From Pomphorhynchus laevis (lineage: Eukaryota > Acanthocephala > Palaeacanthocephala > Echinorhynchida > Pomphorhynchidae), in NCBI GenBank assembly GCA_012934845.2, contig WNNJ02001595.1, positions 283,411-347,410 of the forward strand: a stretch of 64,000 nucleotides of DNA. Direction: 5' to 3'. Position numbers and translations under genes: made by a program. Numbering within the stretch: the first letter of the stretch is position 1; every line of letters begins with the position of its first letter. The notes below the pieces were generated by a model. It was given only the letters and a program-made list of their open reading frames with translations, ran no database searches and was not told the DNA's origin. Below are positions 29,845-41,339 of this stretch, piece after piece.

Positions 29845-31010
29845 TCACATCAAAGTAAAAAATATAAATATAAAAGCACAATTAAATAGAAAAAATTTAT
29901 CAAGAATCCAAGAGTTCAAGTTTGAGTCGATTCTTGAATTACACAGCCGTACAACTGTTGACCACCCAAGGCAATAGTCCATTCCATCATTTACAGATGC
30001 CATCAACCAAAGTCTTACAATTTGTTCGAGCTTTGACCAAGAGTTCATAGAGAGTTTGCGTCCACATAACATTGAGGAGACGTGAAGGCGGAATAGCTCC
30101 TTTAATGGATAGGTAGACACACTCAGCGACATCGACACCAGTGTTAGATCTGCAATCATAAGTTCAAATTCAATGGATCTAATATTCAACGCATCGAGTT
30201 GAAAAAATATCTCTCAACTGACTGGACGCGAAACATAACTAGATATGATGTTTCGTAGAATGCAGTGATCACTTGAGCCTAATGGTGGATCGTAGCTCAA
30301 TGAGTCAGCTACAGAATCACTGGGGCATAGACACAAGTCTAGCAGTGAATAACAGAAACGAGTACTATAATGGACAAGCTGACAAAGAGTAAGCTCATTG
30401 ATTGCATCAAGTAATACAGATGATTCCTCATAACATACCTGTCACGCTGTATAAGATACCCAATCAATATTTGGAGTGTTGAAATATCCGCAAATTAAAG
30501 TATCAACAACCATAGAACAATGGAGTTTCAACGACTTGATGATAAGGTGTGTATTGGACCGAGGACTACGATAAATAATAAAGAGGCAATAGAACTTAGC
30601 TCGTTCATCCTTCACTCCAAATTATAAGAGTTAATTTCTATAGGCTTTTCTATAAGCGACAAGATTATCGCTTATATAAGCAGTACACCACTGCCACCGA
30701 GATTTGTCGATCACGACGAATTACAGTATAACCGTGAATAGCAATTTCAGAATCCAGAACTTTGCAATTTAACCAAGTATCAGTAAAAAACCGCATGTCA
30801 AGATTTTCAACCATTACAATTGCTTTAATTCATCCAACTTGTTAAAAAGACTTTAAACATTGGAATAGATAATGTGAGGGCCGGTTATGGTAGATGTGCA
30901 TAACATCTTATAAACAACTGATTTTAGAGAATTCATATATTCAAATAGCACAGATAAATCCGGATGATTGATCGTTAGTGGCGACCTACGGAGTTTACAG
31001 TTAATCTGGA
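29845..31010 (-). pseudogene. CR1/L2-like LINE endonuclease domain, decayed
   Basis: Read on the minus strand, frames between about 30890 and 30230 spell an apurinic-type endonuclease in order: a YSNV...SLFNKLDEL lead, then a DTWL motif (usual TETWL), DSEIAIHGYTVIRRDR, an ICGYFNTPNIDW motif (usual GDFN-P-IDW), TRFC...LDLCL, and PPLGSSDHCIL with the catalytic SDH. The frame changes several times, so it is dead. The following stretch down to 29845 is open for 114 codons but is not recognisable. The N-terminal part of ORF2 is present and the RT domain is absent. The CR1-like RT tail at 24 kb is on the opposite strand, so it is a separate insertion. Confidence 0.8.
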
Positions 31011-31190
31011 AGTGGTTTCTACCCCTATTCCTCGACCCAACAAAACAGAGGGCCAAATACATGCTAATAACGTATTTTCTTTGATAGAATTTGTATCATA
31101 TTCTAATACAAAATATATTATTTATTATCCACACAAAAAATTTCACTTAATAATTTAAATTTATTTTTAATAATAATTTGTTGATTTATA
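31011..31190 (+). repeat. Interspersed repeat family, core and tail only
   Basis: ATTCCTCGACCCAAC, GGCCAAATACATGCTAATAA, CGTATTTTCTTTGAT and the TTTATTATCCACA tail match the 3' half of the family copies in the kinase intron. The 5' half is missing and the LINE fragment begins immediately to the left, so the two abut. Confidence 0.75.
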
Positions 31191-32650
31191 CTTCTCCATT
31201 ATAAGAAATGGGAAATTTCGCTTGAATTACACTATCTGTAGCGCAAATTTAGAATTTATTTAAGAAACGATAGTTGTACGTTTATAAATCGATCTAAACG
31301 GCGCTGAGTCTGGGTATACGTTTTCAAATTTCAAATTTATATATTTATAAATTAAAAAAAATAAAATTTTAAAATTTAGAAATTTGAAAATTTGAAAATT
31401 TAAAAAATACTTAAATTTTTGTAATTTTGTAAGTTGATTGGATTTTTTAATGTTATCAATTACATATTTCTTTTAAAACAGCTGAAAGCAGCACATACAT
31501 TACGTTGTTAAAATATAACTTTATATTTTACATTAAAAAATGTTTTTGTAATAAATACAAAATTAGATACTAGTTTTTCAAATTTGGAAGTCTATTTTGC
31601 CAAATTGCATACAATTTTACCAAATTGTATAAAAATTTGGCAAAATTTCGTAAAAATTTTCCGCTAAAGAGTTTAAATTTATTTATAATAATTTTTTGAT
31701 GATTTATATATTAAGTATTTATTGAGTACACATTATTGTATCTCTAATACAATTTATATAAATTGTACGCAAAGTTGCAGTAGATAAATGCTGAAAAAAT
31801 ATATTAATTAATCGAATTAATTAATAAGATTAATAAACACTAATTAATCTTATTGCTTTGATATATTGCAAGTGTATAAGTTACGTCTTGTTAAAAAAGA
31901 GAGTCAATGCTGGCTAAAAACTTTTTCCGTGTACATGCAAAAAAGATAGGGAGAACTCAGTAATTTTTCATAGAAAATTGCTGTGCTGAATTAATTGATC
32001 TTTTGGCAAAACAATACAATGCCAATATAAACGTTATGAGCATTTTTGTAAAATTGGGCTGACCCATATCTAAGCCCCAACATATTCGATCGATAAATGT
32101 GCATTTTTGTTGTATTTTGAAAATTGTCTTTAATTTCAAGTTGTATTTGTAATTATTTATAAACGATTAATTATATAAAACAATTATAAAAATTAATTTT
32201 TAATTAATCACTGATATATGATAAAATATCCATAATCACTTGTTATAATAATCACATGGGTTATATTTCGAGATCATCCCACAAAATAGGTTATCGTCTC
32301 GAATTCAGTTCCGAAAATAACAACCAAATAATAAGTAAATATATTTAATTTTATTAAAACAATTTGTATTCAACCAACAAACGTAAGTGGAATTGATGTA
32401 TAAATATAAATTTTCGGCACGCCTTAATATCAAAAACTTACGGATTTATAATTCATAAATTAATGAGTTATAGCAATTCTTGAATTGTTCAATATTACAA
32501 CGAGATATTAAAAACATTATGATCGTATCCTACATAAATGACCTTCTATTTAAAAAATTGTAGAATTGCATACCCACGGACGATAATTTAACAACTTTTG
32601 GGTGTAAAAATAATCGACATTTTTTTCATTCGCAATGTGAATCGTTTAAA
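31191..32650. other. Intergenic, no feature recognised
   Basis: AT-rich DNA with an ATTTCAAATTT-type low-complexity run at 31320-31440. No gene or element is recognised. Confidence 0.5.
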
Positions 32651-32658
32651 GATATCGT

Positions 32659-32700
32659 ATTTATATTTAGCATATAAATATTTATATGCTAAATATAAAT
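32659..32700. repeat. Perfect 42-bp palindrome
   Basis: Two 21-bp arms (ATTTATATTTAGCATATAAAT and its exact complement) meet without spacer. A second hairpin with ATGGATAT/ATATCCAT arms lies at about 32742-32770. Despite the A/T bias, the GC steps inside the long palindrome make chance unlikely. Confidence 0.85.
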
Positions 32701-32774
32701 ATTTATAAATATAAATTATTATAAATTATTTATTTATATTTAAAATGGATATTCGAAAATATCCATTTTGTTTC

Positions 32775-33790
32775 TTTTAATTGTAATTATTTATAGAATG
32801 GAACTAAAGAACTTTTTCGATAAGAAAGGTTCAGTTTAATATTTCAATAGCTGCTGGTATTATCAGGAACTTCAGTTTCTTAGCACCCAAAAATTTGTTA
32901 TATTTAAGTTGATCGTACAACATTAAATATCTTCAAAGAAAAACAAAAATAAAAAACTGTACAATAAACTATTACATCAAATAAATTGTACAAACGTATT
33001 TTCACAAAGAAAAACAAAATTCAAGCCCTAGAAAAAAATACAAAAAGCTAAGCCACAATATAAAACTGATTTGGATCAATATAGTTCAAAATTCAGAACG
33101 GATTAACTAGCTTCCGAGCAAATGAGTTCCGAAAATAAGGTAAGCACTCATCGTATTTTATTATCTCTCGTATTAATTATTAATATTAATGTTATTTATA
33201 GAATGTACCAAAGAAACTAGAACCACAAAATTTATATATAGAATGGAAACGACAATTCAATAGAAACGACAATCTATTTAATAAAAAGGTTCAGTTCAAT
33301 AGTTTTGAACAAAACTAGTTTCGTCGAAAGACTTTGTAAAATCGATGAAAATTCAATTTTATTTTTTACTTAAATAAAAAAATTATTTTGAAAATAATTT
33401 GTTTACGAAAATTAAAAAGTAAAATGTTATTTTTTAAATTTTTTAAGCAATAAAAATGTTTAGTAACATTTAAATAAAACCGTAAATTTATTAAATAAAC
33501 GTATAATTAATATTATTTATTTATAGAATGGAACTAAAGAAACGAGAACTAAATATCGATAAAAAGGGTTCAGTACAATATTTCAACAGCTGCTTGTATC
33601 ATCATAAGGAACTTTAATTTCAAAACACGCAAAGTTCCTTAGTTTATCGTACAACATTAAAAAACTTCAAAGGAAAGACCTGTACAAGAAACGATCACAT
33701 CAAATGAATTGTAGAAACGAATTTTCACAAAGTAAAACATAATTCAAGCCACAAAAAACTAAACCACAATATTAAACTGAAACATATCAA
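32775..33790 (+). repeat. Three repeated modules upstream of an ORF1-like frame
   Basis: A ~270-bp module beginning TTATTTATAGAATGGAACTA and ending GCCACAATAT-AAACTG is present at 32786-33070 and 33516-33785. A truncated relative lies at 33196-33320. Each begins with a splice-acceptor-like TTTATAG, and the middle module is preceded at 33121 by ATGAGTTCCGAAAATAAG running straight into GTAAGC, a perfect donor. The array ends about 50 bp before the ORF1-like region. It may be a set of 5' untranslated monomers of that element or a duplicated exon-intron cassette. Confidence 0.6.
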
Positions 33791-33986
33791 ACAAATATTA
33801 ATTAAATAACGGTGGGATACACTAGAGTTTGAAAGTCGGATCGATGACCACGGGAAATGTGATTTCTCATCTAAATATTGCTCAGCACGTTCTTGTTTTC
33901 CCACATTTAAAAAATGTGGGAATAATTGTCAGCTCGTTGGAGAACATCGAACAAGTGATGATTTTGATAATCAGCACAGCTTGTGA

Positions 33987-34724
33987 TGGCAGCACCCGCG
34001 TTACAGCACTCAATTGACGAAGAGGGTTGTTCGCTGTGATAGCTTTAAACTCCGAGTGCCCGCTTTGATGATGAAGAATAGTGGCGATGGTATCGATCAT
34101 TATATAGAACCCGTTGTAATGTGTGATCCTAATTTCAATTTCGTCGTTGGCGACGCAGATATGAGTGTGTTAATTGACTATCATACTTTATGCATTGACT
34201 TTTCAAATGGAAACGCTGAAAGATTGGTGAGCCCACTCCATGAAAAACATACCGCCTACAGTCAGCCGGTCTCTCATGAAGGTGTTCCTTCTATCAACCA
34301 GCAACGTTTGCGAAACAGCATGAGGTGCACCACGCTCACTCATGTCAGCTCTATGAGTATTGGCCAGTCTATTCATGCAAAATCAAATCGTTGTAGATTC
34401 TTGATCATTGCTAACTTAAGGGAGCCCGTAACCACAAACAATGGTATTCGTTCAAAGGAGGATCAGAACAGTATTCGGTCAATTCTTGGCTTCCTGTTTA
34501 CCAACTCTGAATCCGAAACTCGCTCAGGAATTCACGTCGAGTCTGTCTTTCGCTTAGGAAGACCTTCAAAATATCGGATCGGTCGTCCTCGGCTGTTAAA
34601 GGAGGTTTTCTATAAAGAGGAACTTGCTGATTTGGTGCTTTATCACTCTCGTCGTCTCAAAGCGTTTTGCATTTGTTTATTGAGAGATCTCAGCAGAGAA
34701 GATAGATCTCACCTTACAGATTAA
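33987..34724 (+). pseudogene. LINE ORF1-like protein, longer copy
   Basis: The frame is open from 33987 and shares with the copy at 27.4 kb an almost identical ~300-bp block (about 34382-34660, roughly six differences) covering IIANLREPV, FRLGRPSKYRIGRPRLLK and ELADLVLYHS. Similarity ends at the LLRDLS-EDR motif. The ~120 residues before that block (with HYIEPVVMCDPNFNFVVGDAD) are unrecognised. An ATG in another frame at about 33986 starts MAAPALQHSIDEEG and could be the original start. No RT follows downstream. Close identity between two copies suggests recent duplication or recent activity. Confidence 0.6.
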
Positions 34725-35832
34725 ACATATCTTTGAAGTAATAAACTTAAAGTTAATTTAGTAGGGCGATTAAAATATTAAAATTGCTTATTCCGTGTAT
34801 ACTTGGTGTGTTACAAAATATTTAAGACTTGTGTCATAAGATGTTAAATAAATTAAATAAATTTAAATAAATTTATTATCAAAATAAAATATTATTCTAT
34901 ATTTTCCAACAGTTTAATAAAAATTACTAAAAACTATCAATATTTTATATTTAAAAATATATTTTATAATTTAATGAAATTATTATTAAGCTGATAATTC
35001 TAATAATAATTAAAAAGAAAAACATTATAAAAATTGAGTTGAATTAAAATAAAATTTAACTTGAAGTAATTATAAACATAAAGTTAATTTAGTCGCAATT
35101 AAAATTATTAAAATCAATCATTTGGTGTGTTGCAAATACCATCAGCCTTATGATGCTCTCTTTACAACAGCGTGCTCGATTGAACTTTATATGATGGATC
35201 CTTCGTTTTTCGATTGTTTTGCCCTTTAGGTATTCGATTTATTTGAATCTGTTTGTGTAAACAGTCTTCTGCTTAAGGTTTATGTCGACATTTGTGAGAC
35301 CATAATTGCAATATACGTACAATAGACGAGATGTATTATATTTATCTCCTAACAAATAGTCAAATCTTCAATGCCAATGCAACCGACTTTCAAACTCAGA
35401 TTGCATAAACATCAGAAAATACTGCTACCTGCGAGGTCACCTGTAATTTATCATTTTAGAATTAATCTAATCAGCAATATTAGTGAAATAAACCAAAAAG
35501 TAGCGAACTCTCAAGATCTCTGAACTTGAATTTATTTGTAATTCCAGATGATGTGATTAAGATTATTTATTTTACGATTTCTTTTTTGATGAGAAAATGT
35601 GATTCTCACATTTCATCTACTCGAAGTTTACTTAAAGTTTATTTTTTCACATTCGTTAAAAATAAACCGTTTTATTGACGTTAACTAAGCATCTTATTGC
35701 TATTGCTTTGTTTGATTTGATTTTAATGCACTTGATTTGATAGTTTAAATATCGCACAGTCGAACAAAGTTAGCAAATTGTCATCATCACGCTGCTGATC
35801 TTGACCCTAATTGAAAGAAATTAATGTTTCAG
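34725..35832. other. Intergenic, no feature recognised
   Basis: Two short segments share AAACATAAAGTTAATTTAGT-type sequence (34740 and 35075). Otherwise this is AT-rich DNA with no gene. Confidence 0.5.
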
Positions 35833-36011
35833 ATATTTTTTCCAATTTAAATATAGGCATTCAAGAACACATTGGAATGTGTCAAATGTATTTGACAAGA
35901 TTTGTTTTTGTGTTAATAATTCAGCTCTACATATTTCCAGAAGTTATTATTAGAAACGAATGCCGATTTTTATGTATAAACGATCGTATAAATCTGACTA
36001 TAAAACTTTAA
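35833..36011 (+). CDS. Possible kinesin-3 (KIF1/KIF13-like) stalk exon
   Basis: After an acceptor-like TGTTTCAG the plus strand reads EHIGMCQMYLTRFVFVL and on to FLCINDRINLTIK. This resembles the kinesin-3 segment IG-a-VFL--L-Y-v-L----I-----EV-G-L-V-v, which in KIF1/KIF13 proteins precedes the segment encoded by the exon at 41.3 kb. Strand and order agree with that exon. The match is short and weak, the right edge is uncertain (a stop at 36009-36011 or an earlier donor), and intermediate exons were not found. Confidence 0.25.
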
Positions 36012-36264
36012 ATAGAATGTACCTGATAATATAATTTTTATTTTATAATGTATTATTTTGCTTCACATTTTTGTTTCTGAAGTTACAAATTGTGAAGTTA
36101 GAAATAAATTTAGTAAGTAATTTACTAATTTAATAATTTTTTAATAAAATTATAAATTATTAGAGTTGCATTGAAATAAGAAAATTAATTGTAATGAAAA
36201 ACGCTGCACGTTTTTCACTGCCCGTTATCGATAGGACACTATAGACTGAACGTTATCGATTAGT

Positions 36265-36505
36265 TAAACTGAGTCTATGTATTTTATACTAAATATAAAT
36301 TATTAATAATGATAAATAAATAATTATAAATAATAAATAATTATATAAGATTTTATATAATTTATATTTATATCAAGTTAGAATTTAAAATTAAAACTTA
36401 AAATAAAAGTCAATTTTATGAATTGAACAATAAATAACATACGATGTATCAGAATAAGGATTAAAGTCATCAAGAAGAACTGCTATGTTATCAGGTATCG
36501 ATTAA
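36265..36505 (+). repeat. Interspersed repeat family, 5' half
   Basis: It begins CTGAGTCTATGTATTTTATA, has the TTTATATCAAGTTA and AAAAGTCAATTTTATGAATT segments, and stops in the core just after GAACTGCTATGTTATCAGG. It is truncated on the right. Confidence 0.8.
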
Positions 36506-36559
36506 TAATTGATTGAACATAATTTTTTTTATTTAATCACTTGTTAATCAATTGTAGTT

Positions 36560-37240
36560 TGGTGAACAATTGATGAAAAGAAAAGAAACAACAAGATGAA
36601 AAAATACAAAAGAAATTAGAATTAAAAAATAAAATAAAATAAAAATATAATAAAAATAAAATAAAAACATCGTCTACATCATCGTTACACAACATTCAAC
36701 ATAATATTTTTATTTAACAAAAATATTTTTTCGATTATTCGAAAATACTTTTTCTATTTTTTTGCGTGTAATACGTTTTTTTGCATAATATTTTTCTAAA
36801 CAATTCGTTTCTTTTGACAAAGCAATGATGTTATTATAATCAATTTTGTCATCAAAATAAACTTAGTCCTTTATAAGTATATATTTATATTATTTAATTT
36901 TGGTATCTATAGCTATAGATATAGATATATATCTATAGCTATATAGCTATATATATATATATATATAATCAACTATAACTATATATAGATATATAACAAT
37001 ATAACTATATATAGATATAGCTATATATATCTATATATATCTATATCTATAGCTATATCTATATATAGTTATATCAATAACTTTAATTTAAAGTTTTGAT
37101 CATTTAAACGAATAATTTTGCTTTTCTTGTCTTTACCGTACTTTTCTGTAGTATAGCATGTTTTGCCGTTAGATAATTTTTTTAAAATTTGCATCGAATT
37201 TTTTTAATTTTGAAAATTTTTAAAATTTTACCAAAATCGA
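36560..37240 (-). repeat. Inverted relatives of the 25.7 kb repeat, split by an AT microsatellite
   Basis: Bases 36600-36700 and 37130-37240 are minus-strand matches to 25696-25900 (AAACATCGTCTACATCATCG and GTATAGCATGTTTTGCCGTT in this orientation). Between them, 36905-37075 is a TATAGC/TATATC simple-sequence run. A second copy of AACTTTAAT(T/C)TAAAGT-TTGATCATTTAAAC lies at 37080 and 37580. Confidence 0.7.
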
Positions 37241-37762
37241 CTATTCGAGAATACTTTTTCTATCTTTTTTGCGTGTAATGCGTTTCAAATATATTTTATC
37301 CGAAACAATTCGTTTCGTTTGATAAAACAATGATGTTATTATAATTTATAAAAGTATATTTATATTGTTTAATTCTGGTATCTATAGATTGGCCTGTTTA
37401 ATCAATACATATATTTTGTAACATTCAAAACAAGAAATTTTATATTAAACACTCCATAATCATATTTAGTCTTCGAATTTATCAATATATTATGTAATTT
37501 AAGTATTTGTTTATTGTACAAAACAATATCGAGAGTATAGTATATCTATATTTTTTAGTAAAAAATAACTTTAATAAAATCAATAACTTTAATCTAAAGT
37601 ATTGATCATTTAAACTGATAATTTTGCTTTTATTGTCTGTACCGTACTTTTATAAATTACTGGCAGATCATATCAGTTCACTCAGTGCGAGTATAATACA
37701 ATTTTAAATAAAGCACTTAACTTAAATACTGAATAACTAAAATGTTTTGATTTATAAATCAG

Positions 37763-38090
37763 ATCAGCTAACGTATTTTAATATAAATTAAAAATAATGC
37801 CAAATATAAATTTAATAATTAAATAAATAATTATAAATAATTAATAATAATTGTTATATAAGATTTTATAAAACTTATATTAAGTTAAAATAAACATAGA
37901 AATTTAAAATAAAAGTCAATTTTAATAAATTGAATGAATAACATACGATATATTTAAGTAAGGATTAGAGGTAATCATGAGGAACTGCTATTTTATCAGA
38001 TTTCAGCTTTAATTCCTAGACTCAGCATAGAAGCGAAGCCAAATACATTCTAGTGACGTATTCTGCATTTTTATAAATATGCAGTAGGAA
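37763..38090 (+). repeat. Interspersed repeat family copy
   Basis: It runs from ATCAGATCAGCTAACGTATT, through the A/T body, to the core (GAGGAACTGCTATTTTATCA, CTAGACTCAGCATAGAAGCG) and AATACATTCTAGTGACGTAT. The tail is missing. Confidence 0.75.
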
Positions 38091-38346
38091 AAATGGTTTT
38101 TACTATAATGACTAGTAAAGCATATAAACGGTGAATATTCAATTATTCAATAATAAATGTTTAATCTGCAATTACGAGCAATTAAATGGTTTAATAACTC
38201 GATCTAAAGCGTGAAAATTGTTGTTACCAAAGTATAATCCTTGATTTGGTTATCATTATAGTTTTGTTATGTTGTTGTCAGGGATACTATCAGTTTAAGC
38301 AATTATAAGAAATCAAGACCGTATTTTTCAATCAAAATTTGAATAA

Positions 38347-39051
38347 ATGTTCAATGATTGCAGATCACTATGGCCATTTCGAAATTCGTCTCATGAATTT
38401 TCGAAATCAGGTACAGATGATCTATACGCGGACGACGTCTTCAACAGATATAAATCTTTAGCTAAAGATATTTCAGAAATAGCAATTCGACTGTTTGACC
38501 AACTATACCTGCAAAAATATTATATTGTACGAAACGACCAATTGATGTTTGATCCAATGACTACGCTTCCAAGTCGTTGTAGATCTACTATTCAGATGGA
38601 TATATCTGAATCAATAAAACACGATTACGAAATCGATGTGTTTACAACGCTTCTGTCTATACACGACCTTTGTTGTTTATCAAAATCGATTTTGCGAACG
38701 TTGGCTACTGATGCAGTTCTGCATCCAGATAGGCGAGTTAAATGGTCGCCTGATTTTACGAAAACGGACAAAATAACTATCATAATTCAAAAGAATATTA
38801 CAATTCTAACAAAGTTAGTGCAAGACAAACGGGAGTTTTTAAGTCGTGTTCAAGTTGATAAATTTAGGCAGCTCATTTCACTACTCACTGTATTTCTTCA
38901 TGACGAGACCCTGTTGACAAATGAGATTAAGCAAGGTCGACGATTACTAAGCGTCAAAACAAGTAGAGAACTGTTAGTTTACATGAAACACATGATCTAC
39001 AATGTGGGATCGATTATTCCCTTTACTGATTCCATAAGGCGTGCTAACTAA
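38347..39051 (+). CDS. Unrecognised protein-coding frame, 234 residues
   Basis: The frame from ATG 38347 to TAA 39051 is richer in G+C than its surroundings and has normal codon variety, so it is very probably coding. An acceptor-like GATTGCAG at 38355-38362 suggests it could be the last exon of a spliced gene instead of a single-exon gene. The N-terminus has an acidic patch (TDDLYADDVF). The rest is helix-like, with leucine-rich segments (FTTLLSIHDLCCLSKSILR, then ITILTKLVQDKREFLSRVQ and LISLLTVFLHDETLL), no signal peptide, no membrane segment and no recognisable catalytic motif. It lies on the same strand as, and between, the two kinesin-3-like exons. It has its own stop, so it is either a separate gene or the end of one. 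I do not know its function. Confidence 0.6.
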   Translation: MFNDCRSLWPFRNSSHEFSKSGTDDLYADDVFNRYKSLAKDISEIAIRLFDQLYLQKYYIVRNDQLMFDPMTTLPSRCRSTIQMDISESIKHDYEIDVFTTLLSIHDLCCLSKSILRTLATDAVLHPDRRVKWSPDFTKTDKITIIIQKNITILTKLVQDKREFLSRVQVDKFRQLISLLTVFLHDETLLTNEIKQGRRLLSVKTSRELLVYMKHMIYNVGSIIPFTDSIRRAN

Positions 39052-39081
39052 AGTGTCTACATATTAGTTTATAGGAACCAG

Positions 39082-39188
39082 GGAAAATCAAACAAGATTA
39101 TTCAATATTTCAATGGCACATGCCATCATCATTCAATATTTCAATGGCAGTCGCCATTGAAATATTGAATAATCTTGTTTGATTTTCC
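39082..39188. repeat. Perfect 36-bp inverted repeat with 35-bp spacer
   Basis: Bases 39082-39117 are exactly complementary to 39153-39188. The spacer itself contains a further direct copy of TTCAATATTTCAATGGCA. The structure begins 30 bp after the stop codon at 39051, so a transcript of that gene would carry a long perfect hairpin in its 3' UTR. Confidence 0.95.
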
Positions 39189-41335
39189 TTGTATTTATAA
39201 ATTAAAATTTGCTAAATTCACCAAAATGGATAACTTAAATATCTTCAATATAATTTTTACTTGTTGGTTTTATGAATTTTACCTAGCTTTTTTTAACTTT
39301 ACACTGCAGTCGTTACCCAGATTCAGTTCTCATGAACTTCGTCTAATCCACATATTTATCTAATGTTTATAACTTACTGTTATTTGCGTCATTGTCTATT
39401 TTTAAAGTCCGGTCCCACTTATGACAAATGGAGTTATGCACTACGTTTACATGAACAATTTAAACGTAGCATATCTTTCTGGTATTGTTTATGATACTAA
39501 AATGGAGGTTGTTCAATTATGTCGACAAAAATTGGTATATATGTTCTGATGAAGTTGAATTTATAAAATAAAATACTAATATTAATATTAATATAATATT
39601 AATATTATATAATTAATAATTAATATTAATATATAATATCAATATTAATATAATATATTAATATAATTAGAGAGAATAATCTTCCAAATTAGTTTAAAAT
39701 TTATGTATTAAATTAGTTTTAATTATTACTTGTATAAATTGTTAAATAAATTCATATTTATATAAAATAATGTATTATATTTTAAAATTATAAATGATTT
39801 AATAGTAGAAATTTATTTAAAGTAAACTGATTTAAACCGAAATTAATGCAGTAAAAGCACAATTTAATTTTTAAAATTTTTAGATAACATTAGGGGTATG
39901 TAGGAATACCTAAAAGCTCAGTTTTAATCTTAAGTTTTAATCTTAATTCTAAGTTGCCCTCAACGCCAATAGGGCAAACTATCATCGGACATTAGCGAAT
40001 TTTTCAAGCAAAGCAGATTGTGCCGAAATAGATTATCGATGTTTCTAGTAAAATATCAATTTGGCAGATTTCAGATCATTTAACATTTAAAATAAAAATC
40101 AAGGAAACATCGTGTTAAGGCAAAGTAGATTGTGTCAAATTCCAAATTAATTAGCAACTACTGAAATTATTAGATATCATTTAAAACCAGATATCATATG
40201 ATATCTGATTATTGTCAGCAAAGCAAACTCAATCTGGTAATTTTGTAGACAGTTAAGTGAAAATTTAATTTTATTATTAATCATAATCACTTTTACCAGA
40301 GAGATTAGCTACAGGCAATTATCATTCTTAATTTACAATTTATTATTTATAATAATTTATCTTTATTTTTAATTTATATAAAGTATAAAATACGTAGACT
40401 CAATTTCCTGATCTGATTAGTTTCTTTAACCGACAGTGATCCGTATTAAAAATGCACCATATTAATAATGCTGTATCAATATTTAACGATATACATATTA
40501 TATTGTTGTATTAATATACAACAATATACATCTATTATATACATATATTATACATATCAACAACAATATACATTATATATTATATTCTAAACATAAGATT
40601 TTTATAAAATTAATAAATATTCCTTGAATTTAAATTAGTTCCCCTACTCGGTATATATTGTGATTATGTCGGATAATAGATTCATCTGACCTTTTAAATT
40701 TTACATATTTTTCCGACGATAACTATAAAAAGGTGCTAGCGTTTTCTTTCATCAAGTTAAATCAAACATTTCGGCTTGTTTTCAGAAATTGTTTATAAAA
40801 ATGTCATTGTTAATTAACGCTTCCTTAAATTCAGATCCATTGATTATTTATTACTTTTTTATTTGCCACGTTCTGATTTATTTTCTATATTTTATTATTA
40901 TCAAATTTGTCTTTTATTGATGTTATTTATAAATAAGTTTTTTTTGTGGAAAATTCTTATTTTCATAAGGTCTTCCAAATCCACTAAATCTTATTTTTAC
41001 CATCATTTAATTGTCATTTAGTTTGCTTTATTAAACGACAAACGGCAATATTTTGCTTTTGAAAAATCGACATAATTAGATATTTTGTTGCCTATCCAAT
41101 TATTTCATTTGAACAAACTTTGAAATTAGAATTACTTATAAGAGAAGTTATTTTATGCCCATAAAGTAAACTGTAATGTGTTTTAATCGCAGTTCATATG
41201 GTACTAAGTTTCTATACATTCTGCTAAGAGTAGCTTGCCCTTGTCTTGTTGATTTATTTTTTATATAATAAATTAATTTTTATCGAATTATTTGAATTTT
41301 ATTAAATTTTTATTTTTCATTAAATTAATTTAATT
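39189..41335. other. AT-rich region with repeat scraps
   Basis: An ATTAATATTAATA simple run lies at 39575-39670. A 40-bp match to the array segment (GCCAATAGGGCAAAC, ATCATCGGACATTAGCGAAT) lies at about 39955-40005. A minus-strand head of the interspersed repeat family is at 40315-40417. No gene is recognised. Confidence 0.6.
40315..40417 (-). repeat. Interspersed repeat family, 5' head only, minus strand
   Basis: The complement of GATCAG-AA-TGAGTCTACGTATTTTATACTTTATATAAAT is present, followed by part of the A/T body. Confidence 0.75.
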
Positions 41336-41339
41336 TTAG

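Noticed and set aside
33899-33923. Short hairpin TTCCCACATTT/AAATGTGGGAA that could be a terminator
   Set aside because: It has 11-bp arms, but no T run or gene end is nearby and such stems are common in this A/T-rich DNA.
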